A stretch of DNA of 46,415 nt from Nonomuraea longispora. Lineage in GTDB: Bacteria > Actinomycetota > Actinomycetes > Streptosporangiales > Streptosporangiaceae. The notes under the pieces are model-generated. The model was not told the origin of the DNA, searched no databases, and was given only the letters and a program-made list of their open reading frames with translations. The stretch is taken from contig NZ_SMJZ01000048.1 of assembly GCF_004348345.1 (NCBI RefSeq), positions 1 through 46,415 on the forward strand, written 5' to 3'. Below are positions 26,306-34,939 of this stretch, one piece after another (position 1 is the stretch's first letter; the number at the start of each line of letters is the position of its first letter). The position numbers were made by a program, and so were the translations under genes.

Positions 26306-29300
26306 CCCCGGCCGAACTCGCCGGCAAGCTGGGCATCCTGCCCCCCACCCGCGAACAGGCCGCGGTCATCGAGGCCCCGCTGGAGCCGACCGTCGTCATG
26401 GCGGGCGCCGGCTCGGGCAAGAGCGAGACGATGGCAGGCCGCGTGGTCTGGCTGGTCGCCAACGGCCTGGTCAGGCCGGAGAACGTGCTGGGTTTGACGT
26501 TCACCCGCAAGGCCGCCGCCGAGCTGGCCACGAGGGTCAGGGAACGGTTGTCCGGCCTGGCGGAGGCCGGCCTGGTCGAGCCGGGCGCGCTCGACAACGA
26601 GCCCACCGTGTCCACCTACCACGCCTACGCCTCCCGCCTGGTGACCGACCACGCGCTGCGCGAAGGGCTGGAGCCGACCATGCGCCTGGTCACGCCCGCC
26701 GTGTCGTGGCAGCTCGCCTCGCGGGTGGTCGCGATGTACGACGGGCCGATGGACAAGATCGAGCTGGGCCCGCCGTCGGTCACGGCCGCCGTGCTGGAGC
26801 TGGCGGGCGAGCTGTCGGAGCACCTGCGCTCGCCCTCCGACGTCAGGCGGCTGGGCGGGTGGCTGAAGGAGCGCCTGGCGGGGCTGCCCGGCCGCACCAC
26901 GCTCGCGCAGCGCAGGCCGCTCAGTGTCCAGGAGGCGCGGGAGCAGCTGTTGCCGCTGGTGGAGGCGTACGAACGGCTCAAGCGCCGGCGTGAGGTCATC
27001 GACTACGGCGACCAGATGTCGCTGGCCGCCAGGATCGCCGCGAACCACAAGGAGGTCGGCGAGATCGAGCGCGCCCGCTTCTCCGTGGTGCTGCTCGACG
27101 AATATCAGGACACCAGCCACGCCCAGCTCGTGCTGCTGCGCTCGCTCTACGGCGGCGGCCATCCGGTGACCGCCGTGGGCGACCCGTGCCAGTCGATCTA
27201 CGGCTGGCGCGGCGCCTCCTCCGGCAACCTCCGCCGCTTTTCCCGAGATTTCCGTACAAGGTCGGGCGATCTCGCCGCCGTACGGCAGCTCAGCGTCAGC
27301 TTCCGCAACGGCGACCGCGTCCTCGACGTCGCCGCCCGCGTCCAGCTCCCGCTGCGTATGGAGGCCCGCGAGGTGCCGGTGCTCGTCCCCGGCCCCAACC
27401 GCGTCGACCGGGGCCGCGTCACCTGCGCCTTCCACGAGACCGCCGACGACGAGGCCGCGTGGATCGCCGACGGCGTCGCGAGGATCCTCGGCCAGGAGGT
27501 CGCCCCCGACGGCATGCCCTGGGGCGAGAAGGAGCGAAAGAAGACGATCGCCGTGCAGCCGCAGGACGTCGCGATCCTGGCGCGCAAGCGTTCGCAGTTC
27601 CCGGCGCTGCGCGGGGCGCTGGAGCAGCGCGACATCCCGGTCGAGGTGGTCGGCCTCGGCGGCCTGCTCACCGTGCCCGAGGTCAGCGACATCGTCGCCA
27701 CTCTCCGCGTCCTCTACGACGCCACGGCCGGCGACGCGCTGGCCAGGCTGCTGGCGGGGCCGCGCTGGCGCATCGGCCCCGCCGACCTGCGGGTGCTGGG
27801 GGAGCAGGCCAGAGTGCTGGCCCGCGAGCTGAGCGAGAGCCACCGCGAGGACGACCCGCTCGACCAGGTGGTGGCCGACCTGGCGGAGGAGCGGGGCAGC
27901 CTGGTCGACGCGCTGGACGAACTGCCCGACAGGGAGGAGTGGCTGGAGGCGTTCTCGCCGCCGGCCCGCACCAGGCTCGTCGCGCTCGCCCACGAGCTGC
28001 GCCAGCTCAGAGCCCACACCGCGCAGCCGCTGCCCGACCTGATCAGCGAGGTCGAGCGGCGGCTCGGCCTCGACGTCGAGGTGGCCGCGCGAAGCGGCAC
28101 GGCGAGCGCGTTCGCGGCGCGGGCCGACCTCGACGCGTTCCTCGACGCGGCGTCCAGGTTCGCGGGCGACTCGGAGGATCCGACGCTCGGCGCGTTCCTG
28201 GCCTACCTTCAGGCGGCGGAGAGCGAGGAGTTCGGGCTGGAAGCCGGCCGGGTCGGCGAGAGCAACAGCGTCAAGCTGATGACCGTGCACGCCTCCAAGG
28301 GGCTTGAATGGCCGATCGTGGTGGTGCCGGGGTTGTCGCAGCTCGTCAGCTCGAAGGGGACGATCGCCACGGGCAGCGTGTTCCCCGCCACCCCGGTCAT
28401 GAACAGCCGCTGGACGGAGAACCCGCGCAAGCTCCCCTACTCCCTGCGCGGCGACGCCGCCGACCTGCCCAGACTGGGCGGGCTGAGCAAGGAGGAGCTG
28501 GCCGCTTTCGACGAGCGGTGCCGCGAGCGCGACCTGATGGAGGAGCGCAGGCTCGCGTACGTCGCGGTGACCCGGGCCCACTATCACCTGATCGCCTCCG
28601 GCTACCGCTGGGGCACGGCGACCAGGCCGCTGGAGCCGTCCGACTTCCTGCTGGAGATCCGCGACACCGCCGACCGCGTCGCGTTCTGGGCCGGCGACCT
28701 GGCGGAGGGCGCCACCAACCCGCTGCTCGCCGAGCCGGCCGAGGCCGTCTGGCCGGTCACGCCCGAGGGCCTGCGCTACGAGTCGGTGCTCGACGGCGCC
28801 CGCATGGTCGAGAACGCCCTGTCCGGCGACCTCGGCGGCTCGCCCGCCGGCGACGAAGAGGCCGGCGAGCCGCTGCGCTCGTTCGAGGAGGAGCGCCTGC
28901 GCGCCTGGGAACGCGACACCGACCTGCTGCTGCGCGAGCGTGAGCTGCACCGGCGCCGGCCCTCCACGACTGTCGAGCTGCCCGCGAAGCTGACCGTGTC
29001 GTCGCTGGTCACGCTGGCCGCCGACGCGCGCGAGCTGGCCCGCAGGATCCGCCGTCCCGTCCCGGTCAAGCCCGCGCCGCTGGCCCGGCGCGGCACGTCG
29101 TTCCACAAGTGGCTGGAGACGCGCTGGGAGCAGCAGCGGCTGATCGACGACTTCGAGCTCGACCTGTACGACGAGCTCGAAGAGGCCGACGTGCGCCTGG
29201 CCGAGCTGCAGGAGCGGTTCGAGGAGAGCGAGTGGGCCGACCGGCGGCCGGTCGACCTGGAGGTGCCGTTCGAGACCATGATCGCCGACCGGCTGGTGCG

Positions 29301-29595
29301 CGGGCGGATGGACGCCGTCTTCGAGCGGCCCGGCGGCTACGAGGTCGTCGACTGGAAGACCGGGCAGCCGCCCAGGGGCAAGCAGGCAAGGGCGGCGTCG
29401 GTGCAGCTGGCGGCGTACCGGCTGGCCTGGTCGCACCTGGCGGGTGTGCCGCTGGAGCGGGTGGGCGCGGCCTTCCACTACGTACGCGCCAACCGCACGG
29501 TGCGCCCGGTCGACCTGCTCGACGCCGACGGCCTGGTGGCGCTCATCGAGAGCGTCAGGATCGCAGATAGTGAAACGCCGGCTTCGGGTGCATGA
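26299..29595 (+). CDS. adnB: ATP-dependent helicase-nuclease AdnB
   Basis: The B subunit of AdnAB, 1098 residues from the GTG at 26299, which has GGAGG six bases ahead. The motor shows Walker A GAGSGKS (36-42), LDEYQD (Asp267-Glu268), GDPCQSIYGWRGA, and HASKGLEWP. The C-terminal nuclease has GRMDAVFE and VVDWKTG (Asp1018, Lys1020). Unlike AdnA there is no Fe-S cysteine set. In mycobacteria AdnB is the main motor. The gene overlaps adnA by seven bases. Its last 41 bp overlap the 3' end of the siderophore decarboxylase gene on the opposite strand. Confidence 0.93.
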   Translation: MLTPAELAGKLGILPPTREQAAVIEAPLEPTVVMAGAGSGKSETMAGRVVWLVANGLVRPENVLGLTFTRKAAAELATRVRERLSGLAEAGLVEPGALDNEPTVSTYHAYASRLVTDHALREGLEPTMRLVTPAVSWQLASRVVAMYDGPMDKIELGPPSVTAAVLELAGELSEHLRSPSDVRRLGGWLKERLAGLPGRTTLAQRRPLSVQEAREQLLPLVEAYERLKRRREVIDYGDQMSLAARIAANHKEVGEIERARFSVVLLDEYQDTSHAQLVLLRSLYGGGHPVTAVGDPCQSIYGWRGASSGNLRRFSRDFRTRSGDLAAVRQLSVSFRNGDRVLDVAARVQLPLRMEAREVPVLVPGPNRVDRGRVTCAFHETADDEAAWIADGVARILGQEVAPDGMPWGEKERKKTIAVQPQDVAILARKRSQFPALRGALEQRDIPVEVVGLGGLLTVPEVSDIVATLRVLYDATAGDALARLLAGPRWRIGPADLRVLGEQARVLARELSESHREDDPLDQVVADLAEERGSLVDALDELPDREEWLEAFSPPARTRLVALAHELRQLRAHTAQPLPDLISEVERRLGLDVEVAARSGTASAFAARADLDAFLDAASRFAGDSEDPTLGAFLAYLQAAESEEFGLEAGRVGESNSVKLMTVHASKGLEWPIVVVPGLSQLVSSKGTIATGSVFPATPVMNSRWTENPRKLPYSLRGDAADLPRLGGLSKEELAAFDERCRERDLMEERRLAYVAVTRAHYHLIASGYRWGTATRPLEPSDFLLEIRDTADRVAFWAGDLAEGATNPLLAEPAEAVWPVTPEGLRYESVLDGARMVENALSGDLGGSPAGDEEAGEPLRSFEEERLRAWERDTDLLLRERELHRRRPSTTVELPAKLTVSSLVTLAADARELARRIRRPVPVKPAPLARRGTSFHKWLETRWEQQRLIDDFELDLYDELEEADVRLAELQERFEESEWADRRPVDLEVPFETMIADRLVRGRMDAVFERPGGYEVVDWKTGQPPRGKQARAASVQLAAYRLAWSHLAGVPLERVGAAFHYVRANRTVRPVDLLDADGLVALIESVRIADSETPASGA

Positions 29596-30625
29596 GGAAG
29601 TCGTGGTGGGAGATGTTCCAGGCGTAGGCGCCGGCCATCTCGAAGACCACGGTGTCGCCCACCCGGACCGTGGTCACGATATTTCGGGCAAAAACGTCTT
29701 TCGGGGTGCATAGCTGGCCGACGAACGTGATCGGCTCGTCCCCGACGCCCGGCCCCTCACCCGTGGGCAGGATGGTGAAGGGCTGGTCGTGGCCCTTGGT
29801 GGCCGGCGTACGCAGGTGGTGCGTGCCGCCCAGCACGATCGCGTACGCCTGGCCGCGCACCCGCTTCACGTCCACGACCCTGGTCACATAGCAGCCGCAG
29901 TAGACGGTCAGCGCCCGGCCCGGCTCGATCCGCAACCGCCGCCCCCGGCCCAGCTCCGCCAGCCCGGCCCCGTAGGCCTTCCAGTCGAACCTCCTCCGCG
30001 GCTCGGCGTAGGAGACCGCCATGCCGCCACCCAGGTTGACCTCGTCGTAGGCGCCCTCCAGCAGCGCCCCGGCCAACCGCAGCAACTGTTCCGCGTCCAG
30101 CCCGCTGGCCAGGTGGGTGTGCAGACCGCGCAGCCGTACCCGCTCGCCGAACAGCGGCAGGCACTCGGCCACGGCCTCCTCGTCCATGCCGAACGGCCCG
30201 CTCATCGTGAGCGCCGCCCCCTCCACGGGCAGGTCGGGGTTGAGCCGGAGCAGCACGTCGGCCTCCCGGCCCGTGGCGAGCAGGCGGCGCAGTTCGTTCG
30301 GCGACTCCACGTGGATGCGGTGGTGCGGCAGGCGCAGCTCCGCGTCGGTTTTGCCGGGGCCGCCGAGCGCCACCGGCATGCCGGGGAACAGGCCGGTGAC
30401 GTGGGCGTGCTCGCCGCCTGACGACACCTCGAACCCGTCCACGTGGCCGGCCAGCACCCGCAGCAGCTCGGCGTCGGGGTTGGCCTTGACGGCGTAGTAC
30501 AGCTCGGCCGCCCCCAGAGCCCGCCGTACGGACGCGACGTGCTCGTCCAGCGAGGGCAGGTCATAGAGGTAGGCGGGGAGCGCGGGCAGGCGTGTGACGG
30601 CCTCCTGGACGCGGGCGCTGATCAT
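29555..30625 (-). CDS. Type III PLP-dependent amino-acid decarboxylase of siderophore operon
   Basis: A fold-III pyridoxal-phosphate decarboxylase (diaminopimelate/ornithine decarboxylase superfamily), 356 residues. The PLP lysine is Lys47 in YYAVKANP. Other marks are GFEVSSGGEH, HTHLASG, the phosphate-binding NLGGGMAVSY, IEPGRALT, and GQLCTPKDVF, which corresponds to the family's Cys-x3-Asp catalytic loop. The ATG at 30625 overlaps the upstream stop (ATGA). As the last gene of an NRPS-independent siderophore operon it probably makes the diamine, or decarboxylates a citryl intermediate as SbnH does for staphyloferrin B. Which one cannot be read from the sequence. Confidence 0.88.
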   Translation of the reverse strand: MISARVQEAVTRLPALPAYLYDLPSLDEHVASVRRALGAAELYYAVKANPDAELLRVLAGHVDGFEVSSGGEHAHVTGLFPGMPVALGGPGKTDAELRLPHHRIHVESPNELRRLLATGREADVLLRLNPDLPVEGAALTMSGPFGMDEEAVAECLPLFGERVRLRGLHTHLASGLDAEQLLRLAGALLEGAYDEVNLGGGMAVSYAEPRRRFDWKAYGAGLAELGRGRRLRIEPGRALTVYCGCYVTRVVDVKRVRGQAYAIVLGGTHHLRTPATKGHDQPFTILPTGEGPGVGDEPITFVGQLCTPKDVFARNIVTTVRVGDTVVFEMAGAYAWNISHHDFLMHPKPAFHYLRS

Positions 30626-32175
30626 GCCAGCGGGTTCGCGATCGGGACGTAACCGGCGGCACGGTCGGCCGCCCTGGCCCAGCGCACGCCCAGGTTCGCC
30701 TTGGCCGGCAGCGGCGCGCCGGCCAGCAGGTCCGACAGGGGAAGCGGCCGGCCCAGCTCGCCGGCCTGGCGGGCGAGCTGGTCGCGGGCGATCCGCCACA
30801 ACGCGCGCAGCAGCGCGTCGTCGGGCCCGGCGAGCGTCGCGGCGATCTCGGTCAGGTGGTTGACGAGCAGGCAGTAGACCACGCGGGCCCAGCCTCGCTC
30901 GGAGTCGTAGGTGAGGGCTCCGGCGACGTCGGGGTGCAGGCCGCCGAGGTCGTGCCTGCCCTCGACGAGCTTGGCGCCCTCCAGGTCGCGGAAGACGGCC
31001 TGCGCGGGCAGGCCGGTCGTGTCCAGCCCGACCAGGACATTCTGCAGGTGGGGTTCCAGCACCACGCCGTGCGTGAAGTACAGCTCCAGCACCGGCAGCG
31101 CCACCACCCGCACGTACGCCCGCCACCAGGCACGCGGATCCAGGGCGGGGGCGTCGAGGGCCAGCGCGGCGGCCAGCGTCGGGGTCACGCCGGGGGAGCA
31201 CACGGCCCACGGGCTCTGCCTGACGATCACGCCCAGCCCTTCGAGCAGCCGCGGGCCGAGGGTGGCCGAACGGTAGCCGGGTTCCGGCAGCCAGCGGGTG
31301 GCGGGATGCCTGGCCGACACGTCCCGAAATATGGGTTCGAGGCGTCTGGTCAGCTCCACGGCTCCGGCCAGCTCGTACCAGGCGTTCTTCCGCACGCAGT
31401 TCGTGATCCGTACGTCCAGGGAGAACTTCAGGCAGACCTCCGCCTCCGGGGCGTACACCGTCCGCACGGACGAGGTCGGCTGCACGACAGGCCCCGGCCC
31501 GAGATCGACCAGCTCGGCCCCGAACGCGGGCCCCAGCAGGTCGAGCTGCCACGGATGCGCGGGCAGCAGCCGGTAGCCCGCCGGGGCGTCGCCCATCGCG
31601 TCGAGCGCCGACGTGTCGCCGTCCTGCGCGACGAGGTCCGCCCGCACGCCGAGCAGCCTGACGGGGAACTCCGCGTGCGCCTCGGGCGCGTACCGCAGCC
31701 AGCCGGCCCCGCCCCGCGCCTTGGGGCTGGGATGGAACGGATGGCCGTACACGAGCGCCTGCTCCGACGCCAGCCACGGGTCGGCGGGCGGCACGGCCGA
31801 GCCCCTGGCCGTGAGGATCGCCGCCACGGCGGCCCTGCTGGCTCGCACCTGACCGGCGAACTCGCCGTTGTGCCCGGCCTCCGGGCCTCCCAGCTCGCTC
31901 TCGGCCAGCCCGATCAGCTCCTCCGTGGTCAGCACCTGCCACGCGCCGTCTGCCAGGCGTTCGGGCGGGCCCTCGAAACGCAGCGCCGCGCCGCCGTGGG
32001 CGCGTACGCGCAGCAGCGTGCCCGCGACCCGCAGCAGCAGGTAGGGCGGCGCCGGCCACACCAGGCCGCGCGGCCCTGCCACCTCCCGCACGCAGCAGCG
32101 CAACAGGGCCGCCAGCGTCGCCTCCTCGGCCAGGGCGGAGGGCGCCTCGACGGCCAGTCCCTCAAGGCTCGGCAT
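30622..32175 (-). CDS. NRPS-independent siderophore synthetase (IucA/IucC family), second in operon
   Basis: 517 residues. This family condenses citrate or a citryl intermediate with an amine or alcohol through an acyl-adenylate. Family marks: GHPFHPSPKARGG (144-156), LLPAHPWQ (203-210), SSVRTVYAP, LKFSLDVRITNCVRK, and EPHLQN near residue 375 followed by FRDLEG. The start ATG (32175) directly follows the previous gene's TGA, and its stop overlaps the decarboxylase start. It differs from its upstream neighbour in the substrate-pocket motifs (HPFHP and HPWQ here, HPVYP and HPLT there), so the two probably catalyse successive, different condensations. Confidence 0.9.
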   Translation of the reverse strand: MPSLEGLAVEAPSALAEEATLAALLRCCVREVAGPRGLVWPAPPYLLLRVAGTLLRVRAHGGAALRFEGPPERLADGAWQVLTTEELIGLAESELGGPEAGHNGEFAGQVRASRAAVAAILTARGSAVPPADPWLASEQALVYGHPFHPSPKARGGAGWLRYAPEAHAEFPVRLLGVRADLVAQDGDTSALDAMGDAPAGYRLLPAHPWQLDLLGPAFGAELVDLGPGPVVQPTSSVRTVYAPEAEVCLKFSLDVRITNCVRKNAWYELAGAVELTRRLEPIFRDVSARHPATRWLPEPGYRSATLGPRLLEGLGVIVRQSPWAVCSPGVTPTLAAALALDAPALDPRAWWRAYVRVVALPVLELYFTHGVVLEPHLQNVLVGLDTTGLPAQAVFRDLEGAKLVEGRHDLGGLHPDVAGALTYDSERGWARVVYCLLVNHLTEIAATLAGPDDALLRALWRIARDQLARQAGELGRPLPLSDLLAGAPLPAKANLGVRWARAADRAAGYVPIANPLA

Positions 32176-33663
32176 TCACGCTCTCCTCAGATAGTTGGGC
32201 CCGCTGGTCCCGTAGAACTTGTTGACGTCGCGCGCGCCGGACCGCTCCTTCGCCACGAGCGTCCCGGCTGTGATCATGGATTTGCCGGTCAGCCTGGCGG
32301 CGTCGAGCGTCCTGGCGCGCAGGAGCCTGGCCATGGGGTCGTCGCCGTACTCGGCGAGCGCCTCGGCCAGCGTGTCACGCAGTAACGCGGACGCGCGGGC
32401 GTGCGGCAGCGCCCCGAACGTGACCGCCGCGGCGGCCAGGTGCAGCGTGATGGTGACGAACACGTCGGCCAGCGCGTGCGGGTCGTCGTTCAGCATGCGC
32501 TCGTCCCCGAACTCCGGCACCGCCACCCCGGCGGCGGCCAGCCGCGCCGGTGAGGCCAGCAGCCCGTCGTTGTCCTTGACGAGCAGCCGCATCCGGTCGC
32601 CGGTGAGGACCAGGGCGAGGTTCTGCTGGTGCGCCTCCAGCGCGACGCCGTAGCGGACGAAGAGCCGTACGTTCCACCGCAGCAGCAGCCGCAGATAGCC
32701 GGGAACCACATCGCCCACCTCGTCGAGCACGCCGGGCGCGTTGAGCGCGGCGACCGGCACGACGTCGCCCTCGGGCAGCCGCCTGGCCATCCACGCGAGG
32801 TGTTCGTCCCCGGTCTGCGCGTAGGTCTGCTCGTCGGCCAGGAGCACGTCAGGATCGGCCAGCTCGCGCAGCAGCAGCTCGGCCGCGGCGGCGTCGCGCA
32901 GCGTGCCGGGCTTGATCGAGCGGCGGTTCGCGGCACCCAGCGTGCTGATCGGCAAAGGCAGCTTGAGGTGCAGGCGGGGGGTGACCTCGACGGTCCGCAT
33001 GGACAGGGTGGGGCGCACGGTGACCGCCGCCTGGCCGAGCAGGCGTACGCCGTCGATCTTCCGCACCTCCCCGGCGGTCAGCGGGTGCACGGGGAACAAC
33101 GCCTCGCCGGCCCCCACTGGCAGGCCAGGGTCGGCCTCCGCCGGCAGGCGCACGGCGGAGCCCGGCGCGAGCGCGCCGCGCGGCACTGCCGCCCACCACA
33201 GCTCGAAGGAGGGCTCGAACTCGGGCGCGTAGGCCACCAGCTCGTCCTCGGACAACCCCGGACGGGCGCGGGAGGTCGGATAGACCGGATGGTCCACGAA
33301 GGCGGCCCGCGTCTCGTACGACGGCCGCCGCGCCAGCACCTCCTCCGCCCGCGTGTCGTGCAGTTCCAGCGCGGCCAGCGCCGCCACGCACTCCTCGAAG
33401 AAGGCGGAGACCCCCTCGGCGTCGGCGGGGTCGGCCACCTCGACGAGTGTCTCCAGCACCTGCTCCAGGCCCAGCCGCTCGCCCTCGGCGACCACGAAGT
33501 CCTGGAACAGCAGCCCCGGCGCGAGCCGCACCCAGCGGCCGTCCGCCAGCATCAGCCCGACGCCCTCCCTGCTCCTGGTGACGCGGGAGGCCAGCCCGCC
33601 GTAGTCCTCGCGCAGCAGGGCGTTCAGCACCCGCGCGGCGAGGTAGGCCTCCCTGGCGCTCAT
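32176..33663 (-). CDS. NRPS-independent siderophore synthetase (IucA/IucC family), first in operon
   Basis: 495 residues from the ATG at 33663, which overlaps the stop of the ATP-grasp gene (ATGA). The frame runs further upstream, but that part is the antisense-like shadow of the previous gene. Marks: DHPVYPTSRARPG (124-136), LFPVHPLT (189-196), RPTLSMRTVEVTPRLHLKL, RSIKPGT, EAHQQN and VKDNDG, then a C-terminal FerIII-reductase-like helical part. The HPVYPT form differs from the classic HPxHP of IucA and is seen in other branches of the family. It probably makes the first or second amide bond of the siderophore with its neighbour. Confidence 0.9.
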   Translation of the reverse strand: MSAREAYLAARVLNALLREDYGGLASRVTRSREGVGLMLADGRWVRLAPGLLFQDFVVAEGERLGLEQVLETLVEVADPADAEGVSAFFEECVAALAALELHDTRAEEVLARRPSYETRAAFVDHPVYPTSRARPGLSEDELVAYAPEFEPSFELWWAAVPRGALAPGSAVRLPAEADPGLPVGAGEALFPVHPLTAGEVRKIDGVRLLGQAAVTVRPTLSMRTVEVTPRLHLKLPLPISTLGAANRRSIKPGTLRDAAAAELLLRELADPDVLLADEQTYAQTGDEHLAWMARRLPEGDVVPVAALNAPGVLDEVGDVVPGYLRLLLRWNVRLFVRYGVALEAHQQNLALVLTGDRMRLLVKDNDGLLASPARLAAAGVAVPEFGDERMLNDDPHALADVFVTITLHLAAAAVTFGALPHARASALLRDTLAEALAEYGDDPMARLLRARTLDAARLTGKSMITAGTLVAKERSGARDVNKFYGTSGPNYLRRA

Positions 33664-34796
33664 TCGAGCACCCACGGCCGGCGGGCCCGGTAGTCCGCGA
33701 TGGCCGCGTCGACCCGCGCCCGGTCCGGCCCGACCGCGCGGACGACGCCCAGGTAGTCGCGGTTGGTGCGGGTGAGGGAGACGGCGTCGCCGACCGCCCG
33801 CAGCGGCCGGTGCCAGAGCCGTACGTCTCCGGCGTCGACGGACTCGTGACCGGGCGCCTGCTTGACCGTCCCCGGCCGGTCGGCGACCAGGCTGACCGCG
33901 CTTCCGTACGCGGTGGCCGCGGGGACGGCGGGCGCCGGCTCGCCGAGGTGCACGCGCAGGATCCACGCGAACAGCGGCACCCCGAGCACGTCACCCAGCA
34001 GGAAGTCGCAGTGGTCGCCGATCACCCGGTAGTTGACCTCGACGATCCTCGGCCCGCGCGGGGTGAGGACGTACTCGGTGTGGCAGGCCCCGAACCCGGC
34101 GCCGAGCGCTCGCAGCGCCTCCAGCACGTGTTCGTGCGGCCCGCCGGGCGACCAGTCGAGCCGCTCCTCGACGAAGTACGGCAGCGGCCCCAGCGTCGTC
34201 TCGAACCCTCCGAGCACCCGCAGCCCGGTGCCGTCGCCCAGCGTCTCCAGCGTGCGCAGCGGCCCTTCGAGGTATTCCTCCACGACCAGCGCCTCGCCCG
34301 GCCGCCGCTTCCTGACCTCGGCCACGGCCCGGTCCAGGCCGTGCTCGACGAGCATGACGTCCTCGCTGGCGACGCCCTCGCGCGGCTTGAGCACGACTGG
34401 GTAGGGCGGGTCGCCGGGCACCGGGTCGCCGGGCGCGAGGCGTACGGTGAAGACCTGTTCCACCCCCGCCTCCCGCAGCCTGCGCCGCATGAGGAACTTG
34501 TTCTTGGCGGCCACGCAGGCCCGCCAGTCCTTGCCGGGCAGCCCGAAGTAGGCCGCGGCCAGCGCGGTCTCCGCCTGCAGATGGTCGGAGTTGGAGAAGA
34601 TCGCGTCGGGCCTGCCGAGCTGCTCGACCGTGTCGATCAGCGCGCGCGGATCCCGCACGTCGCACGCGACCGCGTACGGATGCCGCTCGGGCCGGTCCGT
34701 CAGGATCGTCACCTCGCAGCCCAGCGCGTGGGCCGCGGGCAGGAAGCCGTCCGTCACGGAGTCGGTCGGTTTGAGCGCGGTCAGGTAGAGCCGCAC
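33660..34796 (-). CDS. ATP-grasp ligase, first gene of siderophore operon
   Basis: 378 residues of the carboxylate-amine ligase ATP-grasp superfamily. N-terminal Rossmann-like part (LYLTALKPTDSVTDGF, VTILTDRPE), then the ATP domain with VVLKPREGVASEDVMLV, ALVVEEYLEG and the metal-binding IVEVNYRVIGDH. Such enzymes join a carboxylate to an amine through an acyl phosphate, so it may prepare an amino-acid building block or add one to the siderophore; which substrate is unknown. The GTG at 34796 is preceded by GGGGGT. The promoter carries an iron box (34816-34834) and a TAGGAT -10 element. It leads four translationally coupled genes. Confidence 0.85.
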   Translation of the reverse strand: MRLYLTALKPTDSVTDGFLPAAHALGCEVTILTDRPERHPYAVACDVRDPRALIDTVEQLGRPDAIFSNSDHLQAETALAAAYFGLPGKDWRACVAAKNKFLMRRRLREAGVEQVFTVRLAPGDPVPGDPPYPVVLKPREGVASEDVMLVEHGLDRAVAEVRKRRPGEALVVEEYLEGPLRTLETLGDGTGLRVLGGFETTLGPLPYFVEERLDWSPGGPHEHVLEALRALGAGFGACHTEYVLTPRGPRIVEVNYRVIGDHCDFLLGDVLGVPLFAWILRVHLGEPAPAVPAATAYGSAVSLVADRPGTVKQAPGHESVDAGDVRLWHRPLRAVGDAVSLTRTNRDYLGVVRAVGPDRARVDAAIADYRARRPWVLE

Positions 34797-34815
34797 GCGA
34801 GGACCCCCAGGAGAA

Positions 34816-34834
34816 TCAGGTAAGCCTTACCTAA
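34816..34834 (-). promoter_or_regulatory. Iron box (DmdR/IdeR type) at the siderophore operon promoter
   Basis: On the minus strand the 19-mer reads TTAGGTAAGGCTTACCTGA. The known consensus of DtxR-family iron repressors is TTAGGTTAGGCTAACCTAA, matched here at 16 of 19 positions with the palindrome intact. It lies 20 bp before the ATP-grasp start, just downstream of a TAGGAT -10 box (34842-34847), so a bound repressor would cover the transcription start. Iron repression of the operon follows from this. Confidence 0.85.
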
Positions 34835-34841
34835 CTCCTTG

Positions 34842-34847
34842 ATCCTA
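34842..34847 (-). promoter_or_regulatory. -10 box of the siderophore operon
   Basis: TAGGAT on the minus strand, seven bases upstream of the iron box. No good -35 element is visible at 17-18 bp. Confidence 0.5.
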
Positions 34848-34939
34848 GCCCAGAGAGATCATCGCGTCCCCCGGTTAGGTTAATCGGCCGCCAAGTGCGA
34901 GGTCATAGGATGACATGGGATTCGGGAGGGGAACGACCT

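Noticed and set aside
26017..29478. 1153-residue open frame on the minus strand
   Set aside because: Antisense to adnB, with no motif and composition typical of the reverse complement of a GC-rich gene.
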